Numbered from the stretch's first letter, positions 45,233-55,626 are shown. The stretch is 64,000 bases of DNA from Opitutaceae bacterium (GCA_003151515.1 PLXS01000025.1:248001-312000); one strand, 5' to 3'. Notes: a model not told the origin generated them from the letters alone. Numbers and translations are program-made.

Positions 45233-47146
45233 ATGAATCCCGAGCAATTCTGGACCAGCCAGGATGGGCAGATCCTGATCGTGAAGAACAAGGACGAGCG
45301 CACGGTCAGCCTCACCCTAGCGTTCTGGCCGCGCAACCCGGCGGAGTTCGAGTTCATGAAGGCCAAGATCGCCGAGCTGAAGTTCTCGGAGCGCAGCACC
45401 CTCGCCCGCATAGGGATAGAGATGCAGACGCAGGGGGGCCTCGAGGTCGACGGCAACCGGCTCGTGCTCCAGGTCGAGGCGTTCATGTTCGACGCGAGCT
45501 TCCCCAACTTCGGCTACTGGAAGAAACTCCTTCGCTCCGGGATCCCCGTCGGTCGCATCTTCTACGCGCCCCTGGGCGCCAAGCTCGCCTCGGACGAGAT
45601 CTGGGCGGCCATCAAGGAGAACCGCCTCAAGCTCCCCAACACGATAAGCATCGACCGCCAGGGCTCGGTGTTCCTCACCCCCCACCAGGTGAGCTACACC
45701 CTCAACCCGAGGCTGCAGCGCATCAACTTCGAGCTCGTCGTGAGCGGCGACGCGGGCCGCAACTTCCTCGACAAGGTGCAGGTCCGCCATGACGCGTCAC
45801 CCCTCACGATCCCGCCGCGCTCCGGGCTGCTCACGAGCTGCTCCATGTACCTCAAGGAGCATTACGTCGTCCTGAACCAGGGCGCCGGCAACTTCGGCAT
45901 CCACACGAGCGCGGTCCTGTTGGACCCGGTGAAGACCTTCGGCACGAACATCATGCTCGAGATCTACAACACGGGCGACCACCCGGTCGTGAACCCGATG
46001 GTGTCGGTCGAGATCTTTCGGGCCCCCGAGGAGTCGGACCCGCAGTACAGCCAGCTCGCGCGCCGCCGCCAGAGGCTCCTCGGGGCCGCCGCGGAGATCT
46101 TCAAGAGCCTCGACGAGCGCCCCCCAAGGGACTCGGGCGAGGCGCGCCCGAAGACCGTGATCCTCGTGCGGGGCCAGAGCGCGACGATGGAGAACCGCTC
46201 GCTATGCCTCAGGGCCGGCACGGCCGAGGACGCGAAAAAGCTCTTCGCGGAGAACGGGGGCTCGTGCGGGCACCGCACCCTCATCCAGGCGCTGGACTCC
46301 GCGCCCAAGGACGCGGACACGCTCGTGGTCGACTTCTTCCCGGACCTGCTTGAGCACATCGAGCTGCTGACGCGAATCTCGGAGCTCAAGGTCAAGAGGA
46401 TCATCTTCAGGCGGGCGTCGCGCACGCACGGCTACTTCCTGTCCAGCAACGCCCACGCGCGCCTCGACACGTTCGACGCCATCAACGTTCAGGTGTACTG
46501 GTACGATGAGCTCACGCGCGACCTCTACCAGCACGTGTACAAGAAGGACCACGGCTTCTTCGTGCGCGACGAGACGGTGCGCAAGTTCCAGGAGACGACG
46601 ATCCTTGCCTTCTACGGCTCGGCGGTCGGCCTCGAAAAGGCGGACACCGACCGGATCGCGGGGTTGGTCGAGAGGCTCTCGGCGTTCATCGGGCCCAACG
46701 TGGGCGTCCTCACCGGAGGCGGGGGCGGCGTCATGCGCGTTGCGACCGACCAGGCGAGGAGCAAGGGCGCCCTAACCGGGGCCTGCTTCCTTGAGCTCGA
46801 GGCGCAGCCGCCGGAACTGGGCGTGGACTTCTTCAACACGTTCCAGGAATCATCCCGGCACTTCCGCCAGAAGTGGTTCGAGGTGTGTGACTTCTGCATC
46901 TTCAATGTCGGGGGCGTCGGCACGCTTGAGGAGATCGGCATCGAACTGTGCAACCTGAAGCTCGGGATAAGGCCGCGCGTCCCCTATGTCTTCTTCAACG
47001 CAAAGTACTGGAGCGACCTCAGGCGGCAGATTCGCGAGATGATCCGCACGGGGCGCTCGCCGGCCTGGATGGCCGACTACATCCTCTTCTCGGATGACCC
47101 GGACGAGGTGGTCGGGTTCTACCGCAAGAAGCTGCAAGTGCTTTGA
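45233..47146 (+). CDS. LOG-family nucleotide-binding protein with large N-terminal domain
   Basis: The C-terminal 180 residues of this 637-residue protein are a LOG/lysine-decarboxylase-like Rossmann domain. AFYGSAVG opens it, [10 protein letters not shown] follows, and [12 protein letters not shown] (about residues 557-568) takes the place of the PGGxGTxxE motif, with Val for Pro; the upstream Arg ([12 protein letters not shown]) is kept. LOG proteins release cytokinin-type bases from nucleotide monophosphates. The first 450 residues contain no family I know. The stop overlaps the TTG start of purD, so a purine-related role would fit. Confidence 0.8.
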   Translation: MNPEQFWTSQDGQILIVKNKDERTVSLTLAFWPRNPAEFEFMKAKIAELKFSERSTLARIGIEMQTQGGLEVDGNRLVLQVEAFMFDASFPNFGYWKKLLRSGIPVGRIFYAPLGAKLASDEIWAAIKENRLKLPNTISIDRQGSVFLTPHQVSYTLNPRLQRINFELVVSGDAGRNFLDKVQVRHDASPLTIPPRSGLLTSCSMYLKEHYVVLNQGAGNFGIHTSAVLLDPVKTFGTNIMLEIYNTGDHPVVNPMVSVEIFRAPEESDPQYSQLARRRQRLLGAAAEIFKSLDERPPRDSGEARPKTVILVRGQSATMENRSLCLRAGTAEDAKKLFAENGGSCGHRTLIQALDSAPKDADTLVVDFFPDLLEHIELLTRISELKVKRIIFRRASRTHGYFLSSNAHARLDTFDAINVQVYWYDELTRDLYQHVYKKDHGFFVRDETVRKFQETTILAFYGSAVGLEKADTDRIAGLVERLSAFIGPNVGVLTGGGGGVMRVATDQARSKGALTGACFLELEAQPPELGVDFFNTFQESSRHFRQKWFEVCDFCIFNVGGVGTLEEIGIELCNLKLGIRPRVPYVFFNAKYWSDLRRQIREMIRTGRSPAWMADYILFSDDPDEVVGFYRKKLQVL

Positions 47147-48435
47147 ATCCGGCGGCCCTTCCGACCTGCGTGCTCGTCGTCGGCTCGGGCGGCCGCGAGC
47201 ACGCCCTCGTGCGCGCGCTGGCCTCCTCGCCCGGCCGCCCCCGCCTCCTCTGCGCCCCTGGCAACGCCGGTATCGCCGCCGACGCCGAATGCCACGCGGT
47301 GAAGGCCGACGACATCGCGGGCCTCGTTGCGCTGGCCGGGCGCGAGCGCGCGGGCCTCGTGGTAGTCGGCCCCGAGGTCCCGCTTTCCCTGGGCCTCGCC
47401 GACCGTCTCCGGCAGGCGGCCATCCCGGTCTACGGGCCCTCGGCGGCGGGCGCCCGCCTCGAGGCCTCGAAGACGTTCACGAAGAGGCTCCTGCTCAAGT
47501 ACGCGATACCGACGGCCGCGGCCGGCGTCTTCACCGAGGTGGGCCCGGCCCTCTCCTACCTCCGCTCGAGGACGGCGCCGATCGTCGTCAAGGCCGACGG
47601 GCTCGCCGCCGGCAAGGGCGTCGTGGTCGCCCAGACCCTGGGCGAGGCCGAGTCAGCCGTGAGGGACATGCTCGAGGGAGGAAGGTTCGGCGACGGCGGC
47701 CGCCAGGTCCTCATCGAGGACTGCCTCCAGGGGGAGGAGACCTCGATCCTCGTTGTCGTGTCCGGTCGCGAATACGTCATCCTGCCGACCTCCCAGGACC
47801 ACAAGAGGATCGGCGACGGCGACACGGGGCCCAACACCGGCGGCATGGGGGCCTACAGCCCCGCCGAGGTCGTGACGCCCGGCCTCATGCACGAGATTGA
47901 GCGCACGATCGTGCGGCCCTCGGTGGACGCGATCGCGTCAGAGGGGATCGACTTCTGCGGGACCCTCTTTGTCGGGATCATGCTGACGGCCGCGGGCCCG
48001 AGCGTGCTCGAGTTCAACACGCGATTCGGCGACCCCGAGACGCAGGCCGTCCTTCCGCGGCTCAAGACGGACACGCTGGCGCTCCTCTGGGCGGCCGCGC
48101 GCGGGACCCTGGGCGGCTTCCGCCTCGACGTGAGCTCCGATTTCGCGATCTGCGTCGTCGTGAGCGCCAGGGGCTACCCCGGGAGCTACCCCTCGGGCGA
48201 GCCGATCGAGCTCCCGGCCCGCCTCCCCGACGGGGTTGTCATCCTCCACGCCGGCACGGGGCGCGACGCGCTGGGGCGCCTGGTGAGCGCCGGCGGGCGC
48301 CTCCTCGGGGTCACGGCCGTCGCGCCCACGCTCGCGCAGGCCGCGCAGCGCGCCTATGGTGCCTGCGATGCCATCCGCTTCCCCTCCAAATATTATCGCC
48401 GCGACATCGGGGCGCGGCAATTAAGACGCCTGTGA
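47143..48435 (+). CDS. purD: Phosphoribosylamine-glycine ligase
   Basis: PurD (GARS) joins glycine to phosphoribosylamine in purine synthesis. The 430 residues hold the N-domain [13 protein letters not shown], the ATP-grasp residues [15 protein letters not shown] and [19 protein letters not shown], and [12 protein letters not shown] for metal binding. The start is probably TTG 47143, overlapping the stop of the LOG gene (TTGA); a GTG at 47170 is possible but too close to the Rossmann strand. Length and domain order are normal. Confidence 0.95.
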   Translation: MNPAALPTCVLVVGSGGREHALVRALASSPGRPRLLCAPGNAGIAADAECHAVKADDIAGLVALAGRERAGLVVVGPEVPLSLGLADRLRQAAIPVYGPSAAGARLEASKTFTKRLLLKYAIPTAAAGVFTEVGPALSYLRSRTAPIVVKADGLAAGKGVVVAQTLGEAESAVRDMLEGGRFGDGGRQVLIEDCLQGEETSILVVVSGREYVILPTSQDHKRIGDGDTGPNTGGMGAYSPAEVVTPGLMHEIERTIVRPSVDAIASEGIDFCGTLFVGIMLTAAGPSVLEFNTRFGDPETQAVLPRLKTDTLALLWAAARGTLGGFRLDVSSDFAICVVVSARGYPGSYPSGEPIELPARLPDGVVILHAGTGRDALGRLVSAGGRLLGVTAVAPTLAQAAQRAYGACDAIRFPSKYYRRDIGARQLRRL

Positions 48436-49061
48436 AACTGCCAAACCTCTTCCTCGCGGCCGCGGCCCTGGCGACATGCGCCCAGGCGACGCCCGCCGCG
48501 GCGCCGCCCAGGGACCTGGGGCTGGGCCTCTCCTACTACCGCGTGCACGAGCTGCCCCGGGACTTCCCCGCCTCGGCCAAGGGGCCGGCCGGCCCGTGCG
48601 TTCTCGACCTGAGGTTCGCCACGGCGGACGAACCCTCATGCGCGGCCGTCGCGGCCTGGATAAGGTTCAACTCCTCGGCGCACACCCCGGTCTTCGTCCT
48701 CGAGAACCCCTCCACGAGCCCGGCCCTCGTCGCCGCGCTTCCCGCCGGCTCGCCCGGGCTGGTCATCGTCGCCCCCCGCTCGGCCAAGCTGGCCGCCGAC
48801 GTGGCGGTCGCCGTGTCCGCGGAGACCGACAGGAAGGCGTATGACGCGGCGGAGAAGGGGGCGACCCTCGATTCCCTGCTCCACGACTACCCGGAAAAGC
48901 CGAGGCTCGACGAGGCCTACCTGGAGAAGGAGCACCTCTCCGACAGCGAGGAGCTCGACGACATCGCCGAGCGGCCAGGCCCGCCCATGCCCCTCGTGGA
49001 CGCGCTGCTGCAGAGGGCGGTGCAGCTGCACCGCGGCCTGCTGGCGCTCAAGCGCCTATGA
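48432..49061 (+). CDS. Exported hypothetical protein
   Basis: A 209-residue protein with a clear signal peptide ([14 protein letters not shown], cut near residue 20-24). The body resembles an alpha/beta domain ([31 protein letters not shown]) and the C-terminus is acidic and helical. No family recognised. The GTG start overlaps the stop of purD (GTGA), so it is translated with it, although a periplasmic protein has no obvious link to purine synthesis. Confidence 0.7.
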   Translation: MKLPNLFLAAAALATCAQATPAAAPPRDLGLGLSYYRVHELPRDFPASAKGPAGPCVLDLRFATADEPSCAAVAAWIRFNSSAHTPVFVLENPSTSPALVAALPAGSPGLVIVAPRSAKLAADVAVAVSAETDRKAYDAAEKGATLDSLLHDYPEKPRLDEAYLEKEHLSDSEELDDIAERPGPPMPLVDALLQRAVQLHRGLLALKRL

Positions 49062-49127
49062 GGGCGGCCAACCGGAGGGCCTTAGGTTTTTGCCTTTTCG
49101 CTCGATCCATGCCCCCTTCCTAGAGCG

Positions 49128-49625
49128 ATGGCAGGTCCGGGTCACATCCTAGTTGTCTGCACGGGAAACATTTGCCGAAGCCCGATGGGGGCCGCCCTGC
49201 TCCGGCACGCCCTAGCCGCGCAGCCCGAGCCCCTGCGATCGCTCAAGGTCGTCTCGGCGGGAGTCGCAAGCCGCACAGGCGAGCCCGCGAGCGCGAACGC
49301 CGCCACGGCGCTCAAGAAGGTGGGCATCGGGCTCAAGGGCCACACGAGCAGGCCCGTCACCCAGGAGCTCCTCGACGGCGCGCTCATCGTCCTGTGCATG
49401 ACCGAGGCGCACCGCGACATGATCGAGCTGACGGCGTCGCCCGTGCCCGGGCGCCTGCACCTCTTCCGCGAGTTCACCGGGGAGAGGGGAAGCCTCGACA
49501 TCCCGGACCCCTACGGCCTCGCCCTGCCGGCGTACGAGTCGAGCCGCGACGAGATGGTGGCGGCGATCCCCTCAATCATCGAGCACCTAGGGGCGCTTCC
49601 CCCCGAGGTCTTCGCGGGGCGCTGA
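49128..49625 (+). CDS. Low-molecular-weight protein-tyrosine phosphatase
   Basis: A 165-residue LMW-PTP. The P-loop CTGNICR (C11 to R17) follows the first beta-strand and the general-acid Asp lies in IPDPYG (about residue 126). Such enzymes dephosphorylate protein tyrosine or arginine; in polysaccharide producers (Wzb) they reset the tyrosine kinase that controls export. No Wzc-like kinase is in this window. The 66-base gap upstream suggests its own promoter or read-through from the purD unit. Confidence 0.9.
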   Translation: MAGPGHILVVCTGNICRSPMGAALLRHALAAQPEPLRSLKVVSAGVASRTGEPASANAATALKKVGIGLKGHTSRPVTQELLDGALIVLCMTEAHRDMIELTASPVPGRLHLFREFTGERGSLDIPDPYGLALPAYESSRDEMVAAIPSIIEHLGALPPEVFAGR

Positions 49626-49650
49626 GGCCCGGGGCCCCGGGGCCCTGATG
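49626..49650. repeat. Palindromic GC hairpin after the phosphatase gene
   Basis: The stop of the phosphatase gene is followed by a perfect 14-base palindrome, GGGCCCCGGGGCCC (49632-49645). It could end transcription of the phosphatase or affect glyA, but no T-run follows directly. Confidence 0.35.
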
Positions 49651-49705
49651 CCGCGAAAAAGTTTTGCCTCCGGCCCCAATTGGGCGAGGGTTGATCCTTC
49701 CCCAC

Positions 49706-50971
49706 ATGCTGAACCCTTCGCCGCTAAGGATTCTCGATCCCGAGCTGTATTCGGCGGTCGCCGCCGAGCTCGGCCGCCAGCAGAGCCACATCGAGCTCAT
49801 CGCCTCCGAGAACTTCACGTACCCCGCGGTCCTGGAGGCCCAGGGAAGCGTCCTCACCAACAAGTACGCCGAGGGCTACCCGGGGCGGCGCTGGTACGGC
49901 GGCTGCGAGTTCGTCGACAAGGTCGAGCAGCTGGCGATAGACCGCGCCAAGCAGCTTTTCGGGGCCGAGCACGCGAACGTTCAGCCGCACTCCGGCTCCC
50001 AGGCCAACTTCGCCGTCTACACCTCCGTGCTGCAGCCGGGCGACAAGATACTCGCCATGAACCTGAGCCACGGCGGGCACCTGACCCACGGCAACCCCGC
50101 CAACTTCTCGGGCAAGCTCTACAAGGTGGTGGCCTACGGGGTTCGCGAGGACAACAACCTGATCGACTACGAGCAGCTGGCGCAGGTGGCCATGGCCGAG
50201 AGGCCGAAGATGATAACGGTGGGGGCAAGCGCCTACTCGCGCGTGATCGACTTCGCCCGGATGGGCGAGATCGCGCGCTCGTGCGGCGCCTTCCTTTTCG
50301 CGGACATCGCCCACATCGCCGGCCTCGTCGTCACCGGCCACCACCCCTCGCCGATCCCCCACGCGGACTTCGTGACGACGACCACGCACAAGACCCTGCG
50401 CGGCCCGCGCGGCGGCCTGATCCTGTGCAGGGCGGCGCACGCCAAGGCGATCGACTCCGCGGTGTTCCCCGGCGCCCAGGGCGGCCCCCTGATGCACGTG
50501 ATCGCGGCGAAGGCGGTGTGCTTCTTGGAGTGCCTGAAGCCCGAGTTCAAGGTCTACTCCGCGCAGATCATCGCCAACGCGAGGGCGCTCGCGGCGGCGA
50601 TGGCGTCGCGCGGCTACCGCATCGTCTCGGGCGGCACGGACAACCACCTCTTCCTCGCCGACCTCCGCACGACGCTGCCGGAGCTCACGGCAAAGAGGGC
50701 CCAGGAGACCCTCGATCTGGCCAACATCACCTGCAACAAGAACACCGTCCCCTTCGAGACGCGCTCGCCGTTCCAGGCCTCTGGCATACGCCTGGGCACG
50801 CCGGCCGTTACGACGCGCGGCATGCTTGAGCCGCAGATGGCCGAGATAGCGGAGCTCATCGACACGGTGCTTCGCGCCATCGGAACCCCCGGAGAGGCCG
50901 CGGCCGTAGCGGCGGTCAAGGTCCGCGCCGCCAGCCTCGCGGCCGCCTATCCCCTGCCCTACAGGACCTAG
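49706..50971 (+). CDS. glyA: Serine hydroxymethyltransferase
   Basis: GlyA interconverts serine and glycine with tetrahydrofolate as carbon carrier. The 421 residues carry [20 protein letters not shown], the [15 protein letters not shown] folate/PLP site, the PLP-lysine block [14 protein letters not shown] and [14 protein letters not shown] chose ATG 49706, which gives the normal N-terminus; a frame extension of 14 residues upstream is not homologous. Glycine made here is a substrate of PurD, encoded just upstream, and serine would be the natural substrate of the SPT-like enzyme. Confidence 0.96.
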   Translation: MLNPSPLRILDPELYSAVAAELGRQQSHIELIASENFTYPAVLEAQGSVLTNKYAEGYPGRRWYGGCEFVDKVEQLAIDRAKQLFGAEHANVQPHSGSQANFAVYTSVLQPGDKILAMNLSHGGHLTHGNPANFSGKLYKVVAYGVREDNNLIDYEQLAQVAMAERPKMITVGASAYSRVIDFARMGEIARSCGAFLFADIAHIAGLVVTGHHPSPIPHADFVTTTTHKTLRGPRGGLILCRAAHAKAIDSAVFPGAQGGPLMHVIAAKAVCFLECLKPEFKVYSAQIIANARALAAAMASRGYRIVSGGTDNHLFLADLRTTLPELTAKRAQETLDLANITCNKNTVPFETRSPFQASGIRLGTPAVTTRGMLEPQMAEIAELIDTVLRAIGTPGEAAAVAAVKVRAASLAAAYPLPYRT

Positions 50972-50973
50972 CG

Positions 50974-52317
50974 GTGTCCGAGGCGAACACCACCCCGTCC
51001 GCGGCGAGCCCCGCGCCCAAGCGCCCCCTGTCGCTGGGCGTCATCTTCCTCACGCTGGTCATCGACCTCATCGGGTTCTCGATCATCTTCCCGCTGGGCC
51101 CGGACCTCGTCACCTACTACCTGCGCATAGACGGCCAATCGGGGCTCCTCGGCTGGCTCCTGTCCGAGAGCGAGGCGCTCGCCCGCGCCATGGGCCAGAA
51201 CCACGCGTTCGCGGCCGTCCTATTCGGCGGCTTCCTCGCCTCGTTCTATTCGATCCTGCAGTTCGTCTTCTCGCCGTTCTGGGGCAGCCTCTCGGACAGG
51301 CTGGGGCGCCGGGGGGTGCTCCTCGTCACCGTAGCGGGGACGGCCCTGGGCTACGTGATGTGGGTCGTCAGCGGCTCGTTCTGGCTCTTCCTGCTCTCCC
51401 GCATCGTGAGCGGCGCCTTCAGCGGCAACCTGTCGGTTGTCACGGCCGCGGTCGCCGACGTGACCACCCGCCAGGAGCGCTCGCGCGCGATGGGCATAGT
51501 CGGCGCGGCGTTCGGCCTGGGCCTGGTCACCGGGCCGGTCCTGGGCGCCGTGAGCGTCCAGTGGAACCTCCTGCTCGCGCACCCCTCGCTCGAGCGCTAC
51601 GGCATAAACCCGTACTCGGTGCCGGCCCTCGCCTCCCTCCTGCTCTGCCTCATCAACCTCGCGTGGGTGCGGCGCAGCTTCAGGGAGACGCTGCCGCTGA
51701 GCGCGCGCTCTGGGGCGCGCGAGACGCGCCTGCGGAACCCCATCAAGGCCATCCTGCACCTTCCCAACTCCGACGTGAAGCGCGCCAACGAGGTCGCCTT
51801 CATCTACGCCCTGGCCTTCGTGGCCATGGAGTCCTCGATCACCTTCCTGACGGCGAAGCGATTCGGCTACACGGCCGCCCAGAACGGCATCATGCTCGGG
51901 TTCCTGGGCGTCTGCTCGATCGTCACGCAGGGCTTCATCGTGCGGATGCTCCTCAAGAAGGCCGACGAGATCCGCGTCCTTGCGGGCGGGCTCGTCTCCA
52001 CGTTCGGCGGGCTGCTCGCGGTCGGCCTGGGGCCGCGCCCGTGGCACATCTACGTGGGCCTGGCGTTCATCGCCATGGGCTCGGGCCTGGTCAACCCCTC
52101 TACGACGGGCCTCATATCGCTGTACACGAGCCAGGAGGAGCAGGGCCGCATCCTGGGAATCTTCCGCTCCCTGGGCTCGCTTGCGAGGGCGGTGACCCCC
52201 ATGATCGCGGGCGCCGTGTTCTTCATGTTCGGGGAAAAATCCGTGTTCGTGGGCGCCGCGGTGCTCACGGTCGCGGCGCTCGGCCTCACCACGAGGCTGG
52301 CAAGGCCGCACCGGTGA
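50974..52317 (+). CDS. MFS transporter, TetA-like drug/metabolite efflux type
   Basis: A 447-residue transporter with about twelve helices. The MFS motif A between helices 2 and 3 is GSLSDRLGRRGVLL, and motif C-like AFGLGLVTGPVLGAV lies in helix 5, which points to an exporter of the DHA1/TetA-like kind. It starts with GTG two bases after the glyA stop. A long loop of about 50 residues between helices 1 and 2 is unusual. The substrate is unknown. Confidence 0.85.
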   Translation: MSEANTTPSAASPAPKRPLSLGVIFLTLVIDLIGFSIIFPLGPDLVTYYLRIDGQSGLLGWLLSESEALARAMGQNHAFAAVLFGGFLASFYSILQFVFSPFWGSLSDRLGRRGVLLVTVAGTALGYVMWVVSGSFWLFLLSRIVSGAFSGNLSVVTAAVADVTTRQERSRAMGIVGAAFGLGLVTGPVLGAVSVQWNLLLAHPSLERYGINPYSVPALASLLLCLINLAWVRRSFRETLPLSARSGARETRLRNPIKAILHLPNSDVKRANEVAFIYALAFVAMESSITFLTAKRFGYTAAQNGIMLGFLGVCSIVTQGFIVRMLLKKADEIRVLAGGLVSTFGGLLAVGLGPRPWHIYVGLAFIAMGSGLVNPSTTGLISLYTSQEEQGRILGIFRSLGSLARAVTPMIAGAVFFMFGEKSVFVGAAVLTVAALGLTTRLARPHR

Positions 52318-53498
52318 TGAAGCGCGTGGCACTCGCCGTGGCGCTGATCGCCGGCCTGTCCACCACCGGCTGCTTCACCTTCCGGCGAACGCCCCCCAAG
52401 CCCGGCCTCACCTACGTGGGCTCGAAGCCCGTGACGATCCCGGCCCGGCTGGTCAGCAACGTCCTGGTCGTGGAGTCGAAGTGGGACAGGTACGGCCCCT
52501 ACCATTTCGTGATCGACACGGGCTCCTCCGTGACGCTCGTCTCGCCCGAGCTGGCGGCCCGCTACTCCCAGGGCAACCTGGCGCCGCCGGGCGAGCCCCA
52601 GGTGCGCGTGCGCGCCCCGAACGGCGGCTCCATGCTCCTTGACCCCGTCACCCTAGGCAGGATCCAGCTCGGCAGCGTCAGGTTCGAGCAGGTGCCCGCC
52701 CTGTCCTACGACTGCTCGGACCTCTCGGCGCAGTTCGGCGTGAAAGTGGACGGCGTCCTCGGGTTCCCCCTCTTCCGCAACGCGGTCCTCACGCTGGACT
52801 ATCCCCACAAGCGCATCGTCCTGCGCTCGAGGATCCCCGAGGAGGGCCTGCCGGGAGAGGCGATCCTGTTCACGAACCCGGACAAGACCCCGCTTATCGC
52901 CGTGCGCCTGGGCAACCACGACCTCGAGGCCCTGATCGACTCCGGCAGCGGGCAGTCCCTGGTCATCAACCCGGCGGGCATCCTGCCCAGGTTCGCCTTC
53001 GGACCGGTCGAGGGGCCGGTGGTCGCGACGCTCGCGGGCGACCGCGTCTCCTACGTCGGGCGGGTCGACGGGGTCCTGCGGATCGGCTCTTTCGACATCC
53101 CGAACCCGGTCTCCGAGGTCACCGACGAGCTGTCCTCCGTGGGCGGCGGCATCCTGAGCCATTTCATCGTCACCTTCGACCAGGAGCACGACGAGGTGTT
53201 CTTCCAGGCGGGCTCGGACGCGGACATCGTGGTCCCGGCGCTTCGCGGCACGGGCATGAGCTTCAGGAAGACTCCGGCGTACTGGAAGGTCGTCGGCGTC
53301 ATCCAGGATTCCCCGGCCGCCGCGGCCGCAGTCACCAAGGGCGACCTCGTCTCGCGCATCAACGGTGAGCCCGTGGCCAGCTGGGATCCCGCCCGCTTCG
53401 AGCACCTGCTGGCCAAGGCGGCGACGATCGACTTCACCTTCATCCAGGGCGCCAGCGCGGCCGTCCGGCAGATCCAGGTCGTTGACATCGTGCCTTGA
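52317..53498 (+). CDS. Retropepsin-like aspartic protease with PDZ domain
   Basis: A 393-residue exported protein. The N-terminus ends in a Cys after STTG, so it may be a lipoprotein, although the -3 residue is not ideal. Two retropepsin-type lobes follow, with FVIDTGSS (Asp about 66) and ALIDSGSG (Asp about 206), so both catalytic aspartates lie in one chain. A PDZ domain sits at about 310-390 (GVIQDSPAAAAAVTKGDLV). The ATG overlaps the MFS stop (TGATG). Such proteins occur widely in the PVC group, but I know no characterised substrate. Confidence 0.82.
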   Translation: MKRVALAVALIAGLSTTGCFTFRRTPPKPGLTYVGSKPVTIPARLVSNVLVVESKWDRYGPYHFVIDTGSSVTLVSPELAARYSQGNLAPPGEPQVRVRAPNGGSMLLDPVTLGRIQLGSVRFEQVPALSYDCSDLSAQFGVKVDGVLGFPLFRNAVLTLDYPHKRIVLRSRIPEEGLPGEAILFTNPDKTPLIAVRLGNHDLEALIDSGSGQSLVINPAGILPRFAFGPVEGPVVATLAGDRVSYVGRVDGVLRIGSFDIPNPVSEVTDELSSVGGGILSHFIVTFDQEHDEVFFQAGSDADIVVPALRGTGMSFRKTPAYWKVVGVIQDSPAAAAAVTKGDLVSRINGEPVASWDPARFEHLLAKAATIDFTFIQGASAAVRQIQVVDIVP

Positions 53499-53650
53499 CG
53501 CGGCGGCGACCGGGCGGGGCCGGGGGCCCCTTTGGCGCTGAACACCCACGCCGCAAGCCGCACAATGAAGGCGACCCCGCGCCCGGGACGGGCGGCAGCC
53601 CGCCGCAACAGTCTCGTTCGGCAAAGGACGGCCCCGGCCATATCCTCCCA

Positions 53651-53851
53651 ATGAACGAGCCAACCCAGGGACCCACGCAGACAACGGCGCTGCACGCGGA
53701 GCGCGGGCGCACCAAGCAGGTGAGGGCGACCGCCCTCTGCGCGTGCATTGTGGCGCTCATGGCGCTTGTCCTTAAGCCCGCGTGGCCCATGACCGCCGGC
53801 GCCTGCGCAGCCACTTCGATGGTCTCGGTCATCTGCTTTGCGGCATTGTGA
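53651..53851 (+). CDS. Possible small two-helix membrane protein
   Basis: A 66-codon frame in the otherwise empty stretch 53499-53914. The protein has two hydrophobic segments (LCACIVALMALVL and AGACAATSMVSVICF) and its third codon positions are mostly G or C, as in true genes here. There is no Shine-Dalgarno and no homology that I know. Apart from this frame the stretch shows no structure I can name. Confidence 0.3.
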   Translation: MNEPTQGPTQTTALHAERGRTKQVRATALCACIVALMALVLKPAWPMTAGACAATSMVSVICFAAL

Positions 53852-53914
53852 AGGCGCCAGCGGGCCCCCCAAAGGAGCGCTGCGGGTGCCGCGCCGCTCG
53901 TATAGCCGAATGCT

Positions 53915-54305
53915 GTGGCGCAGATCATCGTCTGCTCGCATCGCCCAGAACCTGAGCGCAAGTAGGAGGGCCATCTCGGACGCGCTGCACGCCTGAGCGA
54001 CCGAGGCCCTCGGGCTTCCGCCCGACAGACGCTTCCACCGTTTCGTGGCCCTTGACGGCGAGGACTTCGTGCACCCGGCTGACCGAAGCCCCCGCTACAC
54101 GATTGTCGAGATAAGCATGTTCGAGGGACGCTCGAAGGAGCCGAAGAAGGAGCTCATGAGGCTACTCTTCAGGCGCTTCGAGGCCGAGCTGGGCATTGCG
54201 CCCCAGGACCTCGAGATCACCATCCGCGAAAGCTCGCGGGAGAACTGGGCAATCCGGGGCAAACCCGGCGATGAGCTCGCCCTGAACTACACGGTTGCGA
54301 GGTGA
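53915..54305 (+). pseudogene. Broken tautomerase-family gene
   Basis: The family (MIF/4-oxalocrotonate-tautomerase-like, about 127 residues) is visible in pieces. GTG 53915 starts MAQIIVCSHR; then one extra C in the CCC run at 53944-53946 shifts the frame, which would otherwise run into TAG at 53963. The correct frame continues as NLSASRRAISDALHA, meets a TGA at 53994 and resumes as ATEALGLPPDRRFHRF, ending VEISMFEGRS and GKPGDELALNY. The TGA is where homologues, as I remember them, have Cys (TGC to TGA). An intact 86-codon frame from GTG 54045 remains but lacks the N-terminal catalytic Pro region. Two lesions make it a pseudogene. Confidence 0.8.
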
Positions 54306-54330
54306 CGGCGCGACGGGCGCGGCCCGGCCC

Positions 54331-55626
54331 TCATTCCTTCACCAGCAGGAAGGCCGCCGCGCCGTCGTGGCGCTCCACCCAGGGGAGGGCCGACACGGAC
54401 CTGCCGAGCGAGAAGTTCCTGTGGCGCTCCAGGAACGCCTTGACGACCCCCTCGTTCTCCGCGGTCTCGATGCTGCACGTCGAGTAAACGAGGCGCCCCT
54501 TCGGGGCCACCAGCCGCGCCGCGGCGGAGAGCATCGCCCCCTGCTGGCGCGCGTGCTTCGCGATGTCCGTCTCCTCGAGCCTCCACTTGACGTCCACCCG
54601 GTGGCGCATGACCCCGGTGTTCGAGCAGGGCACGTCGATCAGCACCGCGGGATAGGCCGCGGCCAGCCGGTGCTCCCTGAGGACGGCGCCCGCCCCCTTC
54701 AGCAGATCCGCCTGCACCAGGGCCGCCTGCACGCCGGCGCAGCGGGAGAGGTTCTCCTTCAGCCGGTCTATCCTCGAGGTCGGAAGGTCCAGGGCGACCA
54801 GCCGGCCCTCGCCCATGGCGTCGACGATCAGCATGCTCTTGCCCCCGGGCGAGGCGCAGAGGTCGAGCACGGACTCCCCTGCCCTCGGGGCGAGGAGTTC
54901 CACCGCCAGCCGGGTGCCGGGATCCTGCAGGTAGAGGGCCCCCTCCGCCAGGAGGGCCTCGATCTCGGCCCACCTCCCGGCGGGCACCGCGTGGAAGCCC
55001 GGCCATTCGGTGCCGGCGAGCCAGTCCGGCGCGGGCCGGGCGCGGTCGCGCCACCGAGCGTACACGGGCGCCGGCGACTGGTTCCAGGCGAGGAGTTTGC
55101 GCGTATTCGGCGCCCCAAACTCGGCGAGCCAGCGCCTGACGAGCCATTCCGGGTGGGAGTAGTACGACGCCAGCGCGCCCGCCGGGGCCAGGGGCCCGGG
55201 CTCCGGCTCCCCGGGCACCTCCCGCGACAGCCGCCGGATCACGGCGTTGACGAGCCGCGCCTCCGCCGGGCTCGCGAGCTCCTTCGCCCTCTCGACCGCG
55301 TGGTGGACGATGCGGGCCGGCTGCCCGCCGTTCCCCGCGGTCGAGGCCGACTCTATCAGCTCGTAGGCCGCGATGAACAGCACCGCGCGGGTCACGAACC
55401 GCGGGGGGTGGGCCACGAGCCGGCCCAGGTGCCCTTCGATCCGCCCGAAATGCCTCACCACGCCGAAGACAAGGTGTTGGCAGCGCCTCCGTTCCGCACC
55501 CACCAGGCCCTCCGGCAGGGAATCCATGAGCAGGTCGATGCGCTCCCTGCGGTCCAGCCAGCGCGCAATCAGCCTCGCGGCTGCCTGCCAGGCGCTTTCG
55601 AGACTCGGTTTGACAATGTTCGCCAT
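54331..55626 (-). CDS. rsmB: 16S rRNA m5C967 methyltransferase
   Basis: RsmB methylates C967 of 16S rRNA. Residues 1-140 form the NusB-like RNA-binding domain (HLVFGVVRHFGRIE), and the C-terminal half is a NOL1/NOP2/Sun methyltransferase with LCASPGGKS (SAM), DVPCSNTG and the catalytic Cys in YSTCSIE. Length (431) is normal. It is divergent from greA with only 42 bases between starts. Confidence 0.94.
   Translation of the reverse strand: MANIVKPSLESAWQAAARLIARWLDRRERIDLLMDSLPEGLVGAERRRCQHLVFGVVRHFGRIEGHLGRLVAHPPRFVTRAVLFIAAYELIESASTAGNGGQPARIVHHAVERAKELASPAEARLVNAVIRRLSREVPGEPEPGPLAPAGALASYYSHPEWLVRRWLAEFGAPNTRKLLAWNQSPAPVYARWRDRARPAPDWLAGTEWPGFHAVPAGRWAEIEALLAEGALYLQDPGTRLAVELLAPRAGESVLDLCASPGGKSMLIVDAMGEGRLVALDLPTSRIDRLKENLSRCAGVQAALVQADLLKGAGAVLREHRLAAAYPAVLIDVPCSNTGVMRHRVDVKWRLEETDIAKHARQQGAMLSAAARLVAPKGRLVYSTCSIETAENEGVVKAFLERHRNFSLGRSVSALPWVERHDGAAAFLLVKE

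Noticed and set aside
49062-49095. Intrinsic terminator between the exported protein and the phosphatase gene
   Set aside because: There is a T-run (GGTTTTTG), but the stem before it is only four base pairs (GGCC/GGCC) with a mismatch-rich base, too weak to call.
53994-53996. TGA in the tautomerase gene read as selenocysteine
   Set aside because: It would replace a Cys, which is tempting, but the frame is already broken upstream by an extra base, so loss of function is simpler. I did not find a convincing SECIS stem-loop.
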